Of a stretch of DNA of 29,710 nt, positions 15,101 to 23,181 are shown in pieces. The notes beneath the pieces are model-generated. The model saw only the letters and a program-made list of their open reading frames with translations, was not told where the DNA came from and did no database searches. Origin of the DNA: Gulosibacter massiliensis (GTDB taxonomy: Bacteria; Actinomycetota; Actinomycetes; Actinomycetales; Microbacteriaceae); the NCBI GenBank assembly GCA_943325745.2, contig CALPQP020000001.1, positions 1-29,710 on the forward strand, written 5' to 3'. Both the position numbers and the translations under genes were made by a program. Numbering within the stretch: position 1 is the stretch's first letter; each line of letters starts with the position of its first letter.

Positions 15101-18100
15101 TCTTGATCCCCGCATGCTGGACAAGCTCCTCGGACTCGGGTTCGAACCTGTTGCCGAGCAGGCCGACGTCATCGACATGAGCCCCGAGGGTATTCACCTG
15201 GTCCTCGCGGGCGCTGGCAGTGGCAAAACGGAAACCATGTCGCTGCGTGCGCTGTGGCTCGTCGCAACGCACGGGATTCGGCCGGAGGAAGTCCTCGGTT
15301 TGACTTTCACCCGAAAGGCGGCCCGCGAACTGTCGGAACGGTTCCGACGACGGATCACGCTCCTCCGAAACCGTCGCGCCGAGTTCGCGGCGCTGGGCGT
15401 CAACGTCGACCACCTGGCCGACGACGACCACGGTTTTGCGACTCCGACCGTGTCCACGTACAACGCTTTTGCCTCGGAAATCTTTGCCGAGCACGCTGCT
15501 CGAATTGGGTGGGACTCCGATTCGCCCGTAATCACCGAAGCGACGGCGTATGCGATTGCCCGCGAGGTTGTGACCGCGTGCGCCGATCCTCGCCTCGGTG
15601 AGTATGACTTTTCGCTCGATGCCGTCGTCGATGCGGTCATTCGACTGGCGGCGGAGCTGGGGGAATTCGACGTCACGAATGACGACGACGTCATCACGTA
15701 TGCGCGCGCGGTTTCAGAACGTCGCGAACTACCGGGAAAGTCAACGCTCGATACCGAGAAGTTTCGCACGAAGTTGAACGCCGTCGGCGCGCTTGAGGTC
15801 TTGCTTCCCCTCGCTCGCGGGTTCATTCTCGAAAAGCAGCGCCGAGGTGTTGTCGAATTCTCGGATCAAGTGACCTTTGCTCGGCGCATCATCCAGCAGT
15901 TTCCCAGTGTCGCTCAGTCCTACCGCGACCGCTTCAAGGTCGTCATCCTCGACGAATACCAGGACACGTCGTTTTCACAGACAAGTTTGTTTTCGGAACT
16001 CTTCGGACCCCAGCGCGTCACGGCCGTCGGCGATCCCAACCAGTCGATCTATGGTTGGCGAGGTGCGAGCCCCGCGAACGTGGCGTCGTTCCACGATGAC
16101 TTCCACGTCGCCGAAGGTGAGCGCACTCATCGACCACTCGTCACCTCGTGGCGAAACGGAACCGCAATCCTGGCGGCGGCGAACGTCATTCTCGACAATC
16201 GCACCGAACAAAACCCCCTGGACGTCGATCGACTGAACTCGTTCCCTGGCGCGTCACGCTTTGACATCGATGGCACCTTTGCCGCCAGCACATCGGTCGA
16301 AGCGGAACGCTTGGCTAAGTGGTTCCAACACCACCTCGACCCTGTGAAGTCGGGTCGAAAGGCCTCTGACCCAGCGCCAACAATGGCGATGCTCATTCAA
16401 ACTCGCACCCACCTCGACACGTTTCTGCGGGCATTCGATGACAACAATGTCCCCTACCGCCTGTTGGGTGTCGCGGGCATTTTGGGCAACCCTTTCATCG
16501 CGGATCTTTACTGCGGGCTCTCGGTCGTTGCCGACCCGGGCAAAGGTGCGCGACTTGTTCGACTCCTCGGCGGAGCTCGATGGCAAGTATCCGTCGACGA
16601 CCTCTGGTCACTTCACAACCATGCGCGCAACGTGGCGAAGTCGTACACGACGAAAGACCAACGCGCTCGACTCGGTAGTTCTCTCGTCGAGGACGAATCG
16701 GACTCGCTCGTGGACGCACTCGATTCGCTTCGATACACCGCGCGCGACGTAATCGAGACGGACACTGTGTACGACAAGCGCGTGTCGTTCAGTGACGAGG
16801 GTTGGGAACGACTCGTGAGCGCCGCCGAGTTCTTCCACAACCTGCGGTCGCAGATCGACGTCTCGATCCCCGATATGGTCAGCCTCACCGCCACCGCCCT
16901 TCAACTAGATGTCGAAGGGGCTGCGTCACTACATCATTCACCCGCCGCCTACCGCGAGGCCTTCGACGACCTCGTCCACTCGTATCTCGCGATTCCGTCC
17001 AATCATTCGCTCCGCGGTTTTGTCAGCTGGCTTTTCGAGGTGGAAAAGCGCGAACGGATGACTCCGCGAACCGATGAGCCGGAACCCGGAGTGGTGCAAG
17101 TGCTGACCGTTCATTCGTCCAAGGGACTCGAGTGGGATGTTGTCGGCCTACCGCGTTGGACCCAGCCACCCATTCCCGCCAACGGAAGTCTTCGCGGCGA
17201 CAAGTCCAAGGCGGCCAACGAGATGGGGTGGTTGCAGCTCGGTGCATTGCCCCGAAAATTCCGCAGCGACCGCAGGTATCTGCCCGAATTCAATTGGGAC
17301 ACGGCGACCACCATCGATGAACTCGTCACCGAGTCAGAGGCCTATACGCTTCGACTCAAAACCACGTTGATCCTTCCCGAAGAGCGGCGGTTGATGTACG
17401 TCGGTGTGACGCGCGCGCGCCACCACTTGTGGATTTCGGGTGCGCATTTCGAGGGCAAGGGCAAGACGGCGAAGATTCCGAGCACCTATTGGGAGGAACT
17501 TCGCGCCGCTGGCCTCTTGGAAAAGGCAATCATCGATCCGGTTCCGGAATCGAACCCCGACGGTGACGGAATCGCGGTCGAGTGGCCCCCGCGTGACCCG
17601 CTCGGTCGGGCGAAGCATCGCGCCGCATATGATGCCGCCGCTCGGGAAATCGAGTCGTCAACGGTTTCAGTCGATGCAGCCGATGCCCGTGCCATCGAAC
17701 AACTCCTCGCGCACGAGACGGTCGGTGCCGCGGAAATTCCGGTGCGAATTCCCGCGTCACGCTATGCCGAGTGGTCGATGGACCTCGCCAAAGTACGGGA
17801 AGGCAACCGCCGTCCCGTCCCGACCCGCCCCTATCGAGCAGCACGTTTGGGAACCGAGGTGCACCTATGGATTGAACGCGGTGCCGTCGACGATGATTTC
17901 GTTGACGGATGGGACGAAGCGAACGACCTCCCTGATTCCGACGACGGAATGCGAAGGTTGAAAGACGCCTACCTCGCGTCGCGGTGGCCCGGACTCACAC
18001 CCGAACACACCGAGTTAGAGATTCTCCTTCCCCAAGGAAAACACATCGTGGTGTGCAAGATTGACGCGGTCTACCGCATCGACGGTCGTTGGGTTGTTGT

Positions 18101-18311
18101 CGACTGGAAGACCGGAGCGAAACCGACCGAATTGGAAAAAGACGCCAAGGCAATGCAGTTGGTGTTGTACCGACGCGCACTCGCCGCGCTTCTCTCAATT
18201 GATGTGACCGACGTTGACGCGGTGTTGTACTACATCGCTCATGACTGGGAATGGACCGTGGAACCCGAGCGTCTCGCGCGTCTCGAGGCACTTCCTCCCA
18301 TCGATAGCTAG
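15093..18311 (+). CDS. adnB: AdnB-like UvrD/RecB-type helicase-nuclease subunit (1072 aa)
   Basis: Second AdnAB subunit. The motor has canonical motifs: Walker A Ala-Gly-Ala-Gly-Ser-Gly-Lys-Thr (39-46), motif II Asp-Glu-Tyr-Gln-Asp (287-291), Gly-Asp-Pro-Asn-Gln-Ser-Ile-Tyr-Gly-Trp-Arg-Gly, His-Ser-Ser-Lys-Gly-Leu-Glu-Trp in motif V, and Val-Gly-Val-Thr-Arg-Ala-Arg in motif VI. The C-terminal nuclease has His924, Asp991 and Asp1004-Trp-Lys1006 followed by Gln-Leu-Val-Leu-Tyr. Both the ATPase and the nuclease are therefore expected to be active. It starts within the last codons of adnA; GAGGTGAG at 15080-15087 serves as the ribosome binding site, 5 bases before the ATG. The 1:1 heterodimer known in Mycobacterium agrees with this coupling. 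Its TAG stop overlaps the convergent phosphotransferase-like gene in CTAG. Confidence 0.93.
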   Translation: MNNLDPRMLDKLLGLGFEPVAEQADVIDMSPEGIHLVLAGAGSGKTETMSLRALWLVATHGIRPEEVLGLTFTRKAARELSERFRRRITLLRNRRAEFAALGVNVDHLADDDHGFATPTVSTYNAFASEIFAEHAARIGWDSDSPVITEATAYAIAREVVTACADPRLGEYDFSLDAVVDAVIRLAAELGEFDVTNDDDVITYARAVSERRELPGKSTLDTEKFRTKLNAVGALEVLLPLARGFILEKQRRGVVEFSDQVTFARRIIQQFPSVAQSYRDRFKVVILDEYQDTSFSQTSLFSELFGPQRVTAVGDPNQSIYGWRGASPANVASFHDDFHVAEGERTHRPLVTSWRNGTAILAAANVILDNRTEQNPLDVDRLNSFPGASRFDIDGTFAASTSVEAERLAKWFQHHLDPVKSGRKASDPAPTMAMLIQTRTHLDTFLRAFDDNNVPYRLLGVAGILGNPFIADLYCGLSVVADPGKGARLVRLLGGARWQVSVDDLWSLHNHARNVAKSYTTKDQRARLGSSLVEDESDSLVDALDSLRYTARDVIETDTVYDKRVSFSDEGWERLVSAAEFFHNLRSQIDVSIPDMVSLTATALQLDVEGAASLHHSPAAYREAFDDLVHSYLAIPSNHSLRGFVSWLFEVEKRERMTPRTDEPEPGVVQVLTVHSSKGLEWDVVGLPRWTQPPIPANGSLRGDKSKAANEMGWLQLGALPRKFRSDRRYLPEFNWDTATTIDELVTESEAYTLRLKTTLILPEERRLMYVGVTRARHHLWISGAHFEGKGKTAKIPSTYWEELRAAGLLEKAIIDPVPESNPDGDGIAVEWPPRDPLGRAKHRAAYDAAAREIESSTVSVDAADARAIEQLLAHETVGAAEIPVRIPASRYAEWSMDLAKVREGNRRPVPTRPYRAARLGTEVHLWIERGAVDDDFVDGWDEANDLPDSDDGMRRLKDAYLASRWPGLTPEHTELEILLPQGKHIVVCKIDAVYRIDGRWVVVDWKTGAKPTELEKDAKAMQLVLYRRALAALLSIDVTDVDAVLYYIAHDWEWTVEPERLARLEALPPIDS

Positions 18312-19312
18312 AGCGGCTCGGTCGCCGATTCGTCTCGCTGCGTCGGTGTGGCGGTTCGATTTTCTCCGAACACCAATGTCGTCGGCGACTTCGGCGGAGC
18401 GCCGAGATCGGTCGCGGGGTTGTGGGTCACTGCGGTGAGGAGGATATTCAGCATGGCAACCGCATCCGCAACGATTCCGTCGTCATGTGAATCAGCGCCG
18501 TGAATGAGCCAGCGGGCGATATCTAATTCCGAGGCGAAGCGCGCACGGTGTGCAAGGCGCCTGTCGTTCGTTGGGCGTTCGGCCGAATAGAGTCTCATGA
18601 ATTCCGCGGCGTCATCTGCACCTAACCGGGCGAACACTCGCCACAGGTCATCAGCGGGGTCGGCAACACGAGCGCCCGCCCAATTGATGACGCCTGACAC
18701 CGTTTCTCCATCCATCAGAACTGCATCGAAGTCCAGATTGCCGTGGGTGATTGTGGGCGTGAATTGCCACATCCCGGCGTCTTCGATGGCTGCGTCCCAG
18801 CGATCGAGAAGCGGGCTTGGAACCTTGGTCGTCTGGTGTGCGCGATCAATGATTCCGGCTGCGTCCCGCAAGCTGTCAAGTGAGGTCGTCGCGGGAATCA
18901 CATTTCGCGTGACGATCGACGCTGGCAGGCTATGGATTGCCGCGATGGCCGAAGCAAGCGATGGGATTGCGCTGCGTGCGTCCTTGAGGCTCGACAACGG
19001 AGATCCGCTGGTTTCCTCGGTAACCACAATTCGCCGCTTGTCATGGGAACCCGCCGCGAGAGTGTGGGGGACTCCGAACGGCAACCGTTCCCGCACTCCG
19101 GCCCCGAGGAGTTGCCCAACACGATGTTCCGCGTTCTGCAGGTCCGCCGAAGCCGCCGTCAGTGGCGACGAAATCGAAATCACGCGATCGTCCGAGGTCC
19201 GGCACGTGACGCGATCGAAGTCGGTGGTCGACGAGTCCCGATAGCCGTCGATTTCGAGGGACGGGATCTCTGCAACCGCCCACGCGGTTAGCATGATGGG
19301 GGACAATGCCAT
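18308..19312 (-). CDS. Phosphotransferase (APH) fold protein with degenerate active site (334 aa)
   Basis: The overall pattern is that of the aminoglycoside/choline-kinase-like (APH) fold. However, the catalytic loop His-Gly-Asp-x-x-x-x-Asn reads His190-Gly-Asn192-Leu-Asp-Phe-Asp-Ala197, and the metal-binding Ile-Asp-Trp reads Ile-Asn210-Trp. The catalytic Asp, the loop Asn and the DFG-equivalent Asp are thus all changed, while the structural Ala-Asp-Pro-Ala-Asp-Asp (217-222) is kept. Normal kinase activity is unlikely; ligand binding is possible. Homologues occur beside uvrD2 in related actinobacteria, so this may be a conserved pseudokinase and not decay; the reading frame is intact. The C-terminal 30 residues are polar and disordered. 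ATG 19312 lies 6 bases after TAAAGT. Divergent from uvrD2, convergent with adnB. Confidence 0.78.
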   Translation of the reverse strand: MALSPIMLTAWAVAEIPSLEIDGYRDSSTTDFDRVTCRTSDDRVISISSPLTAASADLQNAEHRVGQLLGAGVRERLPFGVPHTLAAGSHDKRRIVVTEETSGSPLSSLKDARSAIPSLASAIAAIHSLPASIVTRNVIPATTSLDSLRDAAGIIDRAHQTTKVPSPLLDRWDAAIEDAGMWQFTPTITHGNLDFDAVLMDGETVSGVINWAGARVADPADDLWRVFARLGADDAAEFMRLYSAERPTNDRRLAHRARFASELDIARWLIHGADSHDDGIVADAVAMLNILLTAVTHNPATDLGAPPKSPTTLVFGENRTATPTQRDESATEPL

Positions 19313-19317
19313 ATCCG

Positions 19318-19323
19318 TACTTT
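19318..19323 (+). promoter_or_regulatory. -10 element (TACTTT) of uvrD2, overlapping a minus-strand -10
   Basis: TACTTT on the plus strand would start a transcript about 40 bases before the uvrD2 ATG. It shares five base pairs with the opposite-strand TAAAGT. Confidence 0.45.
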
Positions 19324-19324
19324 A
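19319..19324 (-). promoter_or_regulatory. -10 element (TAAAGT) of the phosphotransferase-like gene, leaderless spacing
   Basis: TAAAGT, 6 bases (ACGGAT), then ATG at 19312 on the minus strand. Overlaps the uvrD2 -10 candidate, suggesting one bidirectional melting site. Confidence 0.55.
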
Positions 19325-19369
19325 AGCCGAACCCGCGTCCGTTCAGGTTTGCCACGCGAGAGGAACACG

Positions 19370-21028
19370 ATGAGCGCACTCATTGAATCTCTCGATGAAA
19401 ACCAACGCAAGGTGGCGCTTGCGTTGGTCGGTCCTGTGCGCGTACTCGCTGGTGCTGGGTCGGGGAAAACTCGGGCCATCACTCATCGGATCGCGTATGG
19501 CGTTGAGGCGGGCGTTTACAGTGCGGAAAAGGTGCTCGCACTGTCGTTTACGGTCAAGGCTGCGGGCGAAATGCGCAGTCGGCTCAGCGAACTTGGCGTC
19601 GAGGGTGTTGCGTGTCGCACCTTCCACTCCGCTGCGATGAGACAATTAGCTCATTTCTGGCCCGACCTTATCGGCGGTGATTTGCCGAAGGTTCTGCATT
19701 CCAAAGCGGCGACACTCAAGCGCGCTGCAGCGCAATTGAACATTCGTGCGACCGACGAGCTACTTCGAGGAATCGCGGCAGAGATCGAATGGCGAAAAGT
19801 TCGACTGTTGTCGATGGATCACTATCAGTCGGTTCTGCCCGAGCGACCGCTTCCCGGCGGATTGTCGGCGGATGCGACGCTCGCGCTCGTGCAGAGATAT
19901 GAAGACCTCAAGGACGATCAGCGCAATCTCGACTTCGAAGACACGCTCATCGCAACCCTGGGAATGTTGAATTCGGAAAAGTGGGTCGCTGACCGCGTTC
20001 ACGAACAGTTCCGTTTCTTCGTCATCGACGAATACCAGGATGTCTCGCCCGTCCAACGCGCGCTGTTGGACGCGTGGCGGGGCAGTCACTCGGAGGTCTG
20101 TGTCGTAGGTGACCCCAATCAGACGGTGTTCGGATTTGCGGGTGCGTCGGACGAGCACCTTCTCCGGTTTGAATCGGAATTCCCCGGTGCGACAACGGTC
20201 GAACTGGACCGTAATTACCGATCAACGCCTGAGATTGTGCGACTGGCGAACTCGATTGTTCCGAATTCTCCGTTGGAACTCGTGTCGATGCGCGAATCCG
20301 GCCCGGTGCCCAGCGTCATCGTGTCGGCGACGGATGAGGACGAAGCACGTGCCGTCGGCACGACCATTCGCGCCGCCATCGAGGCAGGAACCGACCCAGC
20401 GGATATCGCGGTGCTGTATCGCATCAACGTCCAGTCCCTCGTGTTTGAGCAGGTTCTTGGCGAGATGCGTATCCCGTTTCGGGTTCGCGGAGGACGGTTC
20501 TTTGATGAACCCGTCGTCACCCAGGCGCTCGTCTTAGTTCGGGGCCGCCTTCAGACCGATCCCGCCGCAAGTGCACGAGACACCATGGCGCTCATTTTGC
20601 GCGAAAATCTGGGGTGGTTGTCAAAACCACCAGCGAACCCGGTCGACCGGCACGCCTGGAACATTATGTCGGCGCTCGCACAGATTGCCGAAAACCTCCC
20701 GGTCACGGCGACCGTCATCGACCTGGCAGCAGATCTGAAGCACCGGGTCGACAACGAAATTGAACCGGCGGTATCCGCGGTGACCTTATCGACGACTCAT
20801 AACGCAAAAGGGCTTGAGTGGGACACCGTCTTTGTCATTGGCATGAGTGACGGACTGTTCCCGCTGTCCTATTCGATGGGTGATGGGCCATTGCAGGAGG
20901 AACGTCGACTCGCCTACGTTGCGTTCACCCGAGCGGGACGATCCCTCACACTGAGCTGGGCGGAACGGCAGAAGGCGTCTGGTCCGTTGCGAACTCGTAG
21001 TCGCTTCATTCCGGAACACCTGGGATAG
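19370..21028 (+). CDS. uvrD2: UvrD/PcrA-like superfamily 1 DNA helicase, short UvrD2 type (552 aa)
   Basis: A 3'-5' SF1A helicase core: Walker A Ala-Gly-Ala-Gly-Ser-Gly-Lys-Thr with Lys33, motif II Asp-Glu-Tyr-Gln-Asp (220-224), Gly-Asp-Pro-Asn-Gln-Thr-Val-Phe-Gly-Phe, Asn-Tyr-Arg-Ser-Thr in motif IV, His-Asn-Ala-Lys-Gly-Leu-Glu-Trp in motif V and Tyr-Val-Ala-Phe-Thr-Arg-Ala in motif VI. It stops right after the core, so the HRDC domain and tetracysteine module of mycobacterial UvrD2 (about 700 aa) are missing. Its place near adnAB supports the uvrD2 assignment over pcrA. ATG 19370 was chosen over TTG 19349 because GAGAGGA (19358-19364) lies 5 bases before it. Its 3' end overlaps the convergent cyclodehydratase-like gene by 23 bases. 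Confidence 0.85.
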   Translation: MSALIESLDENQRKVALALVGPVRVLAGAGSGKTRAITHRIAYGVEAGVYSAEKVLALSFTVKAAGEMRSRLSELGVEGVACRTFHSAAMRQLAHFWPDLIGGDLPKVLHSKAATLKRAAAQLNIRATDELLRGIAAEIEWRKVRLLSMDHYQSVLPERPLPGGLSADATLALVQRYEDLKDDQRNLDFEDTLIATLGMLNSEKWVADRVHEQFRFFVIDEYQDVSPVQRALLDAWRGSHSEVCVVGDPNQTVFGFAGASDEHLLRFESEFPGATTVELDRNYRSTPEIVRLANSIVPNSPLELVSMRESGPVPSVIVSATDEDEARAVGTTIRAAIEAGTDPADIAVLYRINVQSLVFEQVLGEMRIPFRVRGGRFFDEPVVTQALVLVRGRLQTDPAASARDTMALILRENLGWLSKPPANPVDRHAWNIMSALAQIAENLPVTATVIDLAADLKHRVDNEIEPAVSAVTLSTTHNAKGLEWDTVFVIGMSDGLFPLSYSMGDGPLQEERRLAYVAFTRAGRSLTLSWAERQKASGPLRTRSRFIPEHLG

Positions 21029-21794
21029 CGCGGCAACCACACTCCGGGTGTAGAGCGTGTGGCGAGACAGCGCGATGGAAGGTCACGCCGTCGACACGAA
21101 CGGAATATCCGCCACCCATCGGGTACATGCCCAACGATTCCGCGGCCGCGTGAATGGCGAGATGGACGGAGTCGGCGGCAGCGGTCCGACGCCACATTTG
21201 GGGGGCGACAGCGGACCATGACGGATCATCGTCAATGTGCGCCAACTCGACACAGCGAATACAGGCCGTCTCTCCCGGAAGAACGACGGGACCGACGCGC
21301 ACACTTGATTCGCCGAACACTATCGCGCAGTGGGCGATATCCCGACCAAGCCAGGGCTGGACGTCGATGGGGGAAACCACGAAATGACTCACGAGCACAA
21401 CGAAGTCGACGTTCACCGCCGTGATGTCCGCACTGGACCCCGCGACAACCGTCGATTGAGTCGACCCGACCCAGGTTCGCGCGATTGTGTCGGTTGCTGG
21501 GGCAACTCCCACCACGGCGAGCCGCGGCAGAGCGACTCGAGGTGGGCGATGAAACACGGCACCGCACGAATCAATGAGTGATCGGGCGGCGTGTTCACCG
21601 CCGACAATGGACGCAAGGCGCGCCAAACTCGTTCCCCGCACCAATTCGGCGACTCCTCGGGCACGGGTCAGGTCAAGCGGGCCGAGACGCGTGTATTCAG
21701 GATCGAGCCCCAACTGCACCGTTTCGGAATCGCGCCACACGACCGGAATCGAAGGGTCGATGCGAATGAACACGGTGGCATGCTCCCACACCAC
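21006..21794 (-). CDS. TOMM cyclodehydratase-like zinc protein, orphan (262 aa)
   Basis: The C-terminal half has the zinc tetrad typical of thiazole/oxazole-modified microcin cyclodehydratase C-domains: Cys178-x-x-Cys181 in the Pro-Gly-x-Thr-Ala-Cys-x-Arg-Cys context, and Cys252-x-Cys254 in His-Pro-x-Cys-Gly-Cys. The Ala-Cys-x-Arg-Cys-x-x-Leu and Asp-Pro-x-Trp signatures are also present. The N-terminal part (about 1-85) resembles the winged-helix leader-peptide-binding region. No YcaO protein, dehydrogenase or precursor peptide is nearby, so azole formation is unsupported. It corresponds to the Rv3196 position next to the Rv3195-like zincin. It starts 11 bases after the zincin stop with no ribosome binding site of its own. 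Two tandem GTG codons (21794 and 21791) leave the exact start uncertain. Confidence 0.72.
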   Translation of the reverse strand: MVWEHATVFIRIDPSIPVVWRDSETVQLGLDPEYTRLGPLDLTRARGVAELVRGTSLARLASIVGGEHAARSLIDSCGAVFHRPPRVALPRLAVVGVAPATDTIARTWVGSTQSTVVAGSSADITAVNVDFVVLVSHFVVSPIDVQPWLGRDIAHCAIVFGESSVRVGPVVLPGETACIRCVELAHIDDDPSWSAVAPQMWRRTAAADSVHLAIHAAAESLGMYPMGGGYSVRVDGVTFHRAVSPHALHPECGCRAIPGVPE

Positions 21795-21805
21795 GCCACA
21801 CGACG

Positions 21806-23137
21806 TCAGTCGCCCTCCACAGTCCCGTCTTCGTCGATTAACCTCCGGATTGCATCGTCCATGGCGTCGGGGGGTTGACCATTCCCCGACAGTCGAGAAA
21901 TCAGAGCAGCCGGATCGTCAATATCGCCACCGGTCGGCATGACGTCGGGGTGAGCCCAGACGCTGTCCCGTTGTTCGGGTGAAACGGCCGCATCGAGCGC
22001 GCGCCACATCGACGCCGCTTCGCGCAAGCGCCGTGGACGGGCATCGATTCCAATCAGTCCCGCGAGTGCTTTTTCTCCAGGTCGTCCCACAGCGCGATGC
22101 CGGCGAACCATTTCCGCGATTGCGTTGCGACTCGGCAGACGGTGGGCGGCGTTGTCGGCGACGACATCGACCCACCCCTCGATCAGTGCAAGTAGAGTTT
22201 CGATTCGAGTCAGGGCGATGACCTGGTCGTCCGTTTTGGGCGGAATGAGCGACCCGTCGCTGACGAGGCGTCGAAGCGCCTCGGCGTCCGTCAAGTCAAT
22301 GTCGCTCATCGCATCACGCATGCTCTCGGCATTGATAGAAATTCCGTTCGCGTAATCGGTGATACTCGCGACGAGTCCCAACTTGAGCCACTTGGAGTGC
22401 TTGAACAGGCGGGCGTGGGCAATCTCTCGGATTGCGAGGTAGAGCATGACGTCGTCCAGCGGGATGTCGAGACCTTCGGCAAATGCGGTGATGTTCTGCG
22501 GAATCAAAACCGCGCGCAACTCGTGTTCGAGGACGCCATCGAGGAGCGGAATTCCGATGTCACCGCCAGAGAGAACCTCACCAGACAGCTGGCCGATGAT
22601 TTGGCCGAGCTGCAACGAAAACAGCGTGCCTCCGAGTCGCCGCAAGGCGGCAAATGCGCCGGCTGCCGTGGCGGATTCGCCTTCGGGGATGCTGTCACCC
22701 AAGGCGCGCTCACCGGCGGTTGAAATCGACTGAGCGACGGGCTCGGAAATCTGAATCCATACGGGAATCGTGGCCCGCGCCCATTCGCCACGAGTCATGG
22801 TCGACGGGCTCACGGTGAGCGGGGAAATCGAGGTCGCTTCGTCCAACCACAAGGACGCCAAGTGGAGGGCGCTTTCGGCCGCTGCCACGGTCGCTTCAGC
22901 GACCGTCTCCGCCTGTTGGTTTGCCACCTTCGTTGCTGTGTCCCTGACCATCTGCTCGGTGATGCCTTCATTGCCGTGGGACAGGGCTTCGTGTAACTGG
23001 GTCAACATTTTTTCGATGGTCGCTGCGTCGCCCGGAAGCCCAGCCGCTTTGGCGAGTTCCGCGATATCAAAGTGCTCACCGTTCTCGAGGAACTTGCGCA
23101 GCATCTCCTGGAATTCATCGGAGCCGTCATCAGCCAT
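21806..23137 (-). CDS. Zincin-like metallopeptidase-family protein, DUF2342 type (443 aa)
   Basis: A helical protein with the DUF2342/zincin_2 signature in the middle: Leu-Ala-Ile-Arg-Glu-Ile-Ala-His-Ala-Arg-Leu-Phe (234-245) with His247 shortly after. The first His of the HExxH zincin motif is Arg237, as in this actinobacterial family generally as I recall it (Arg-Glu-x-Ala-His), so classical zinc protease chemistry is doubtful. The family is sometimes labelled 'putative hydrolase' or F420-biosynthesis-associated, without proof. No signal peptide or clear membrane segment. It is the first gene of a pair with the cyclodehydratase-like gene and is divergent from the PDZ-Lon-like protease across 44 bases, the same order as Rv3195/Rv3194c. 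ATG 23137 stands 7 bases after TACGGT with no ribosome binding site. Confidence 0.82.
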   Translation of the reverse strand: MADDGSDEFQEMLRKFLENGEHFDIAELAKAAGLPGDAATIEKMLTQLHEALSHGNEGITEQMVRDTATKVANQQAETVAEATVAAAESALHLASLWLDEATSISPLTVSPSTMTRGEWARATIPVWIQISEPVAQSISTAGERALGDSIPEGESATAAGAFAALRRLGGTLFSLQLGQIIGQLSGEVLSGGDIGIPLLDGVLEHELRAVLIPQNITAFAEGLDIPLDDVMLYLAIREIAHARLFKHSKWLKLGLVASITDYANGISINAESMRDAMSDIDLTDAEALRRLVSDGSLIPPKTDDQVIALTRIETLLALIEGWVDVVADNAAHRLPSRNAIAEMVRRHRAVGRPGEKALAGLIGIDARPRRLREAASMWRALDAAVSPEQRDSVWAHPDVMPTGGDIDDPAALISRLSGNGQPPDAMDDAIRRLIDEDGTVEGD

Positions 23138-23144
23138 GTCAACA

Positions 23145-23150
23145 ACCGTA
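23145..23150 (-). promoter_or_regulatory. -10 element (TACGGT) of the zincin operon, leaderless spacing
   Basis: On the minus strand TACGGT, 7 bases, then ATG at 23137. Divergent from the protease promoter 18 bases away. Confidence 0.55.
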
Positions 23151-23168
23151 CCTGCTGGATCCGTGACC

Positions 23169-23174
23169 TAGTCT
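23169..23174 (+). promoter_or_regulatory. -10 element (TAGTCT) of the PDZ-Lon protease gene, leaderless spacing
   Basis: TAGTCT is followed by 7 bases and the GTG at 23182; no ribosome binding site is present. Confidence 0.6.
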
Positions 23175-23181
23175 GGAATAT

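Noticed and set aside
13958..15178. A 406-codon open frame antisense to adnA
   Set aside because: It lies wholly opposite the adnA nuclease region and overlaps the adnB start; its composition (Arg, Ser, Gly, His rich, no motif) is that of a GC-rich shadow frame.
19349..19369. TTG start seven codons upstream for uvrD2
   Set aside because: GAGAGGA is placed for ATG 19370 and would itself be inside the coding region if TTG were used.
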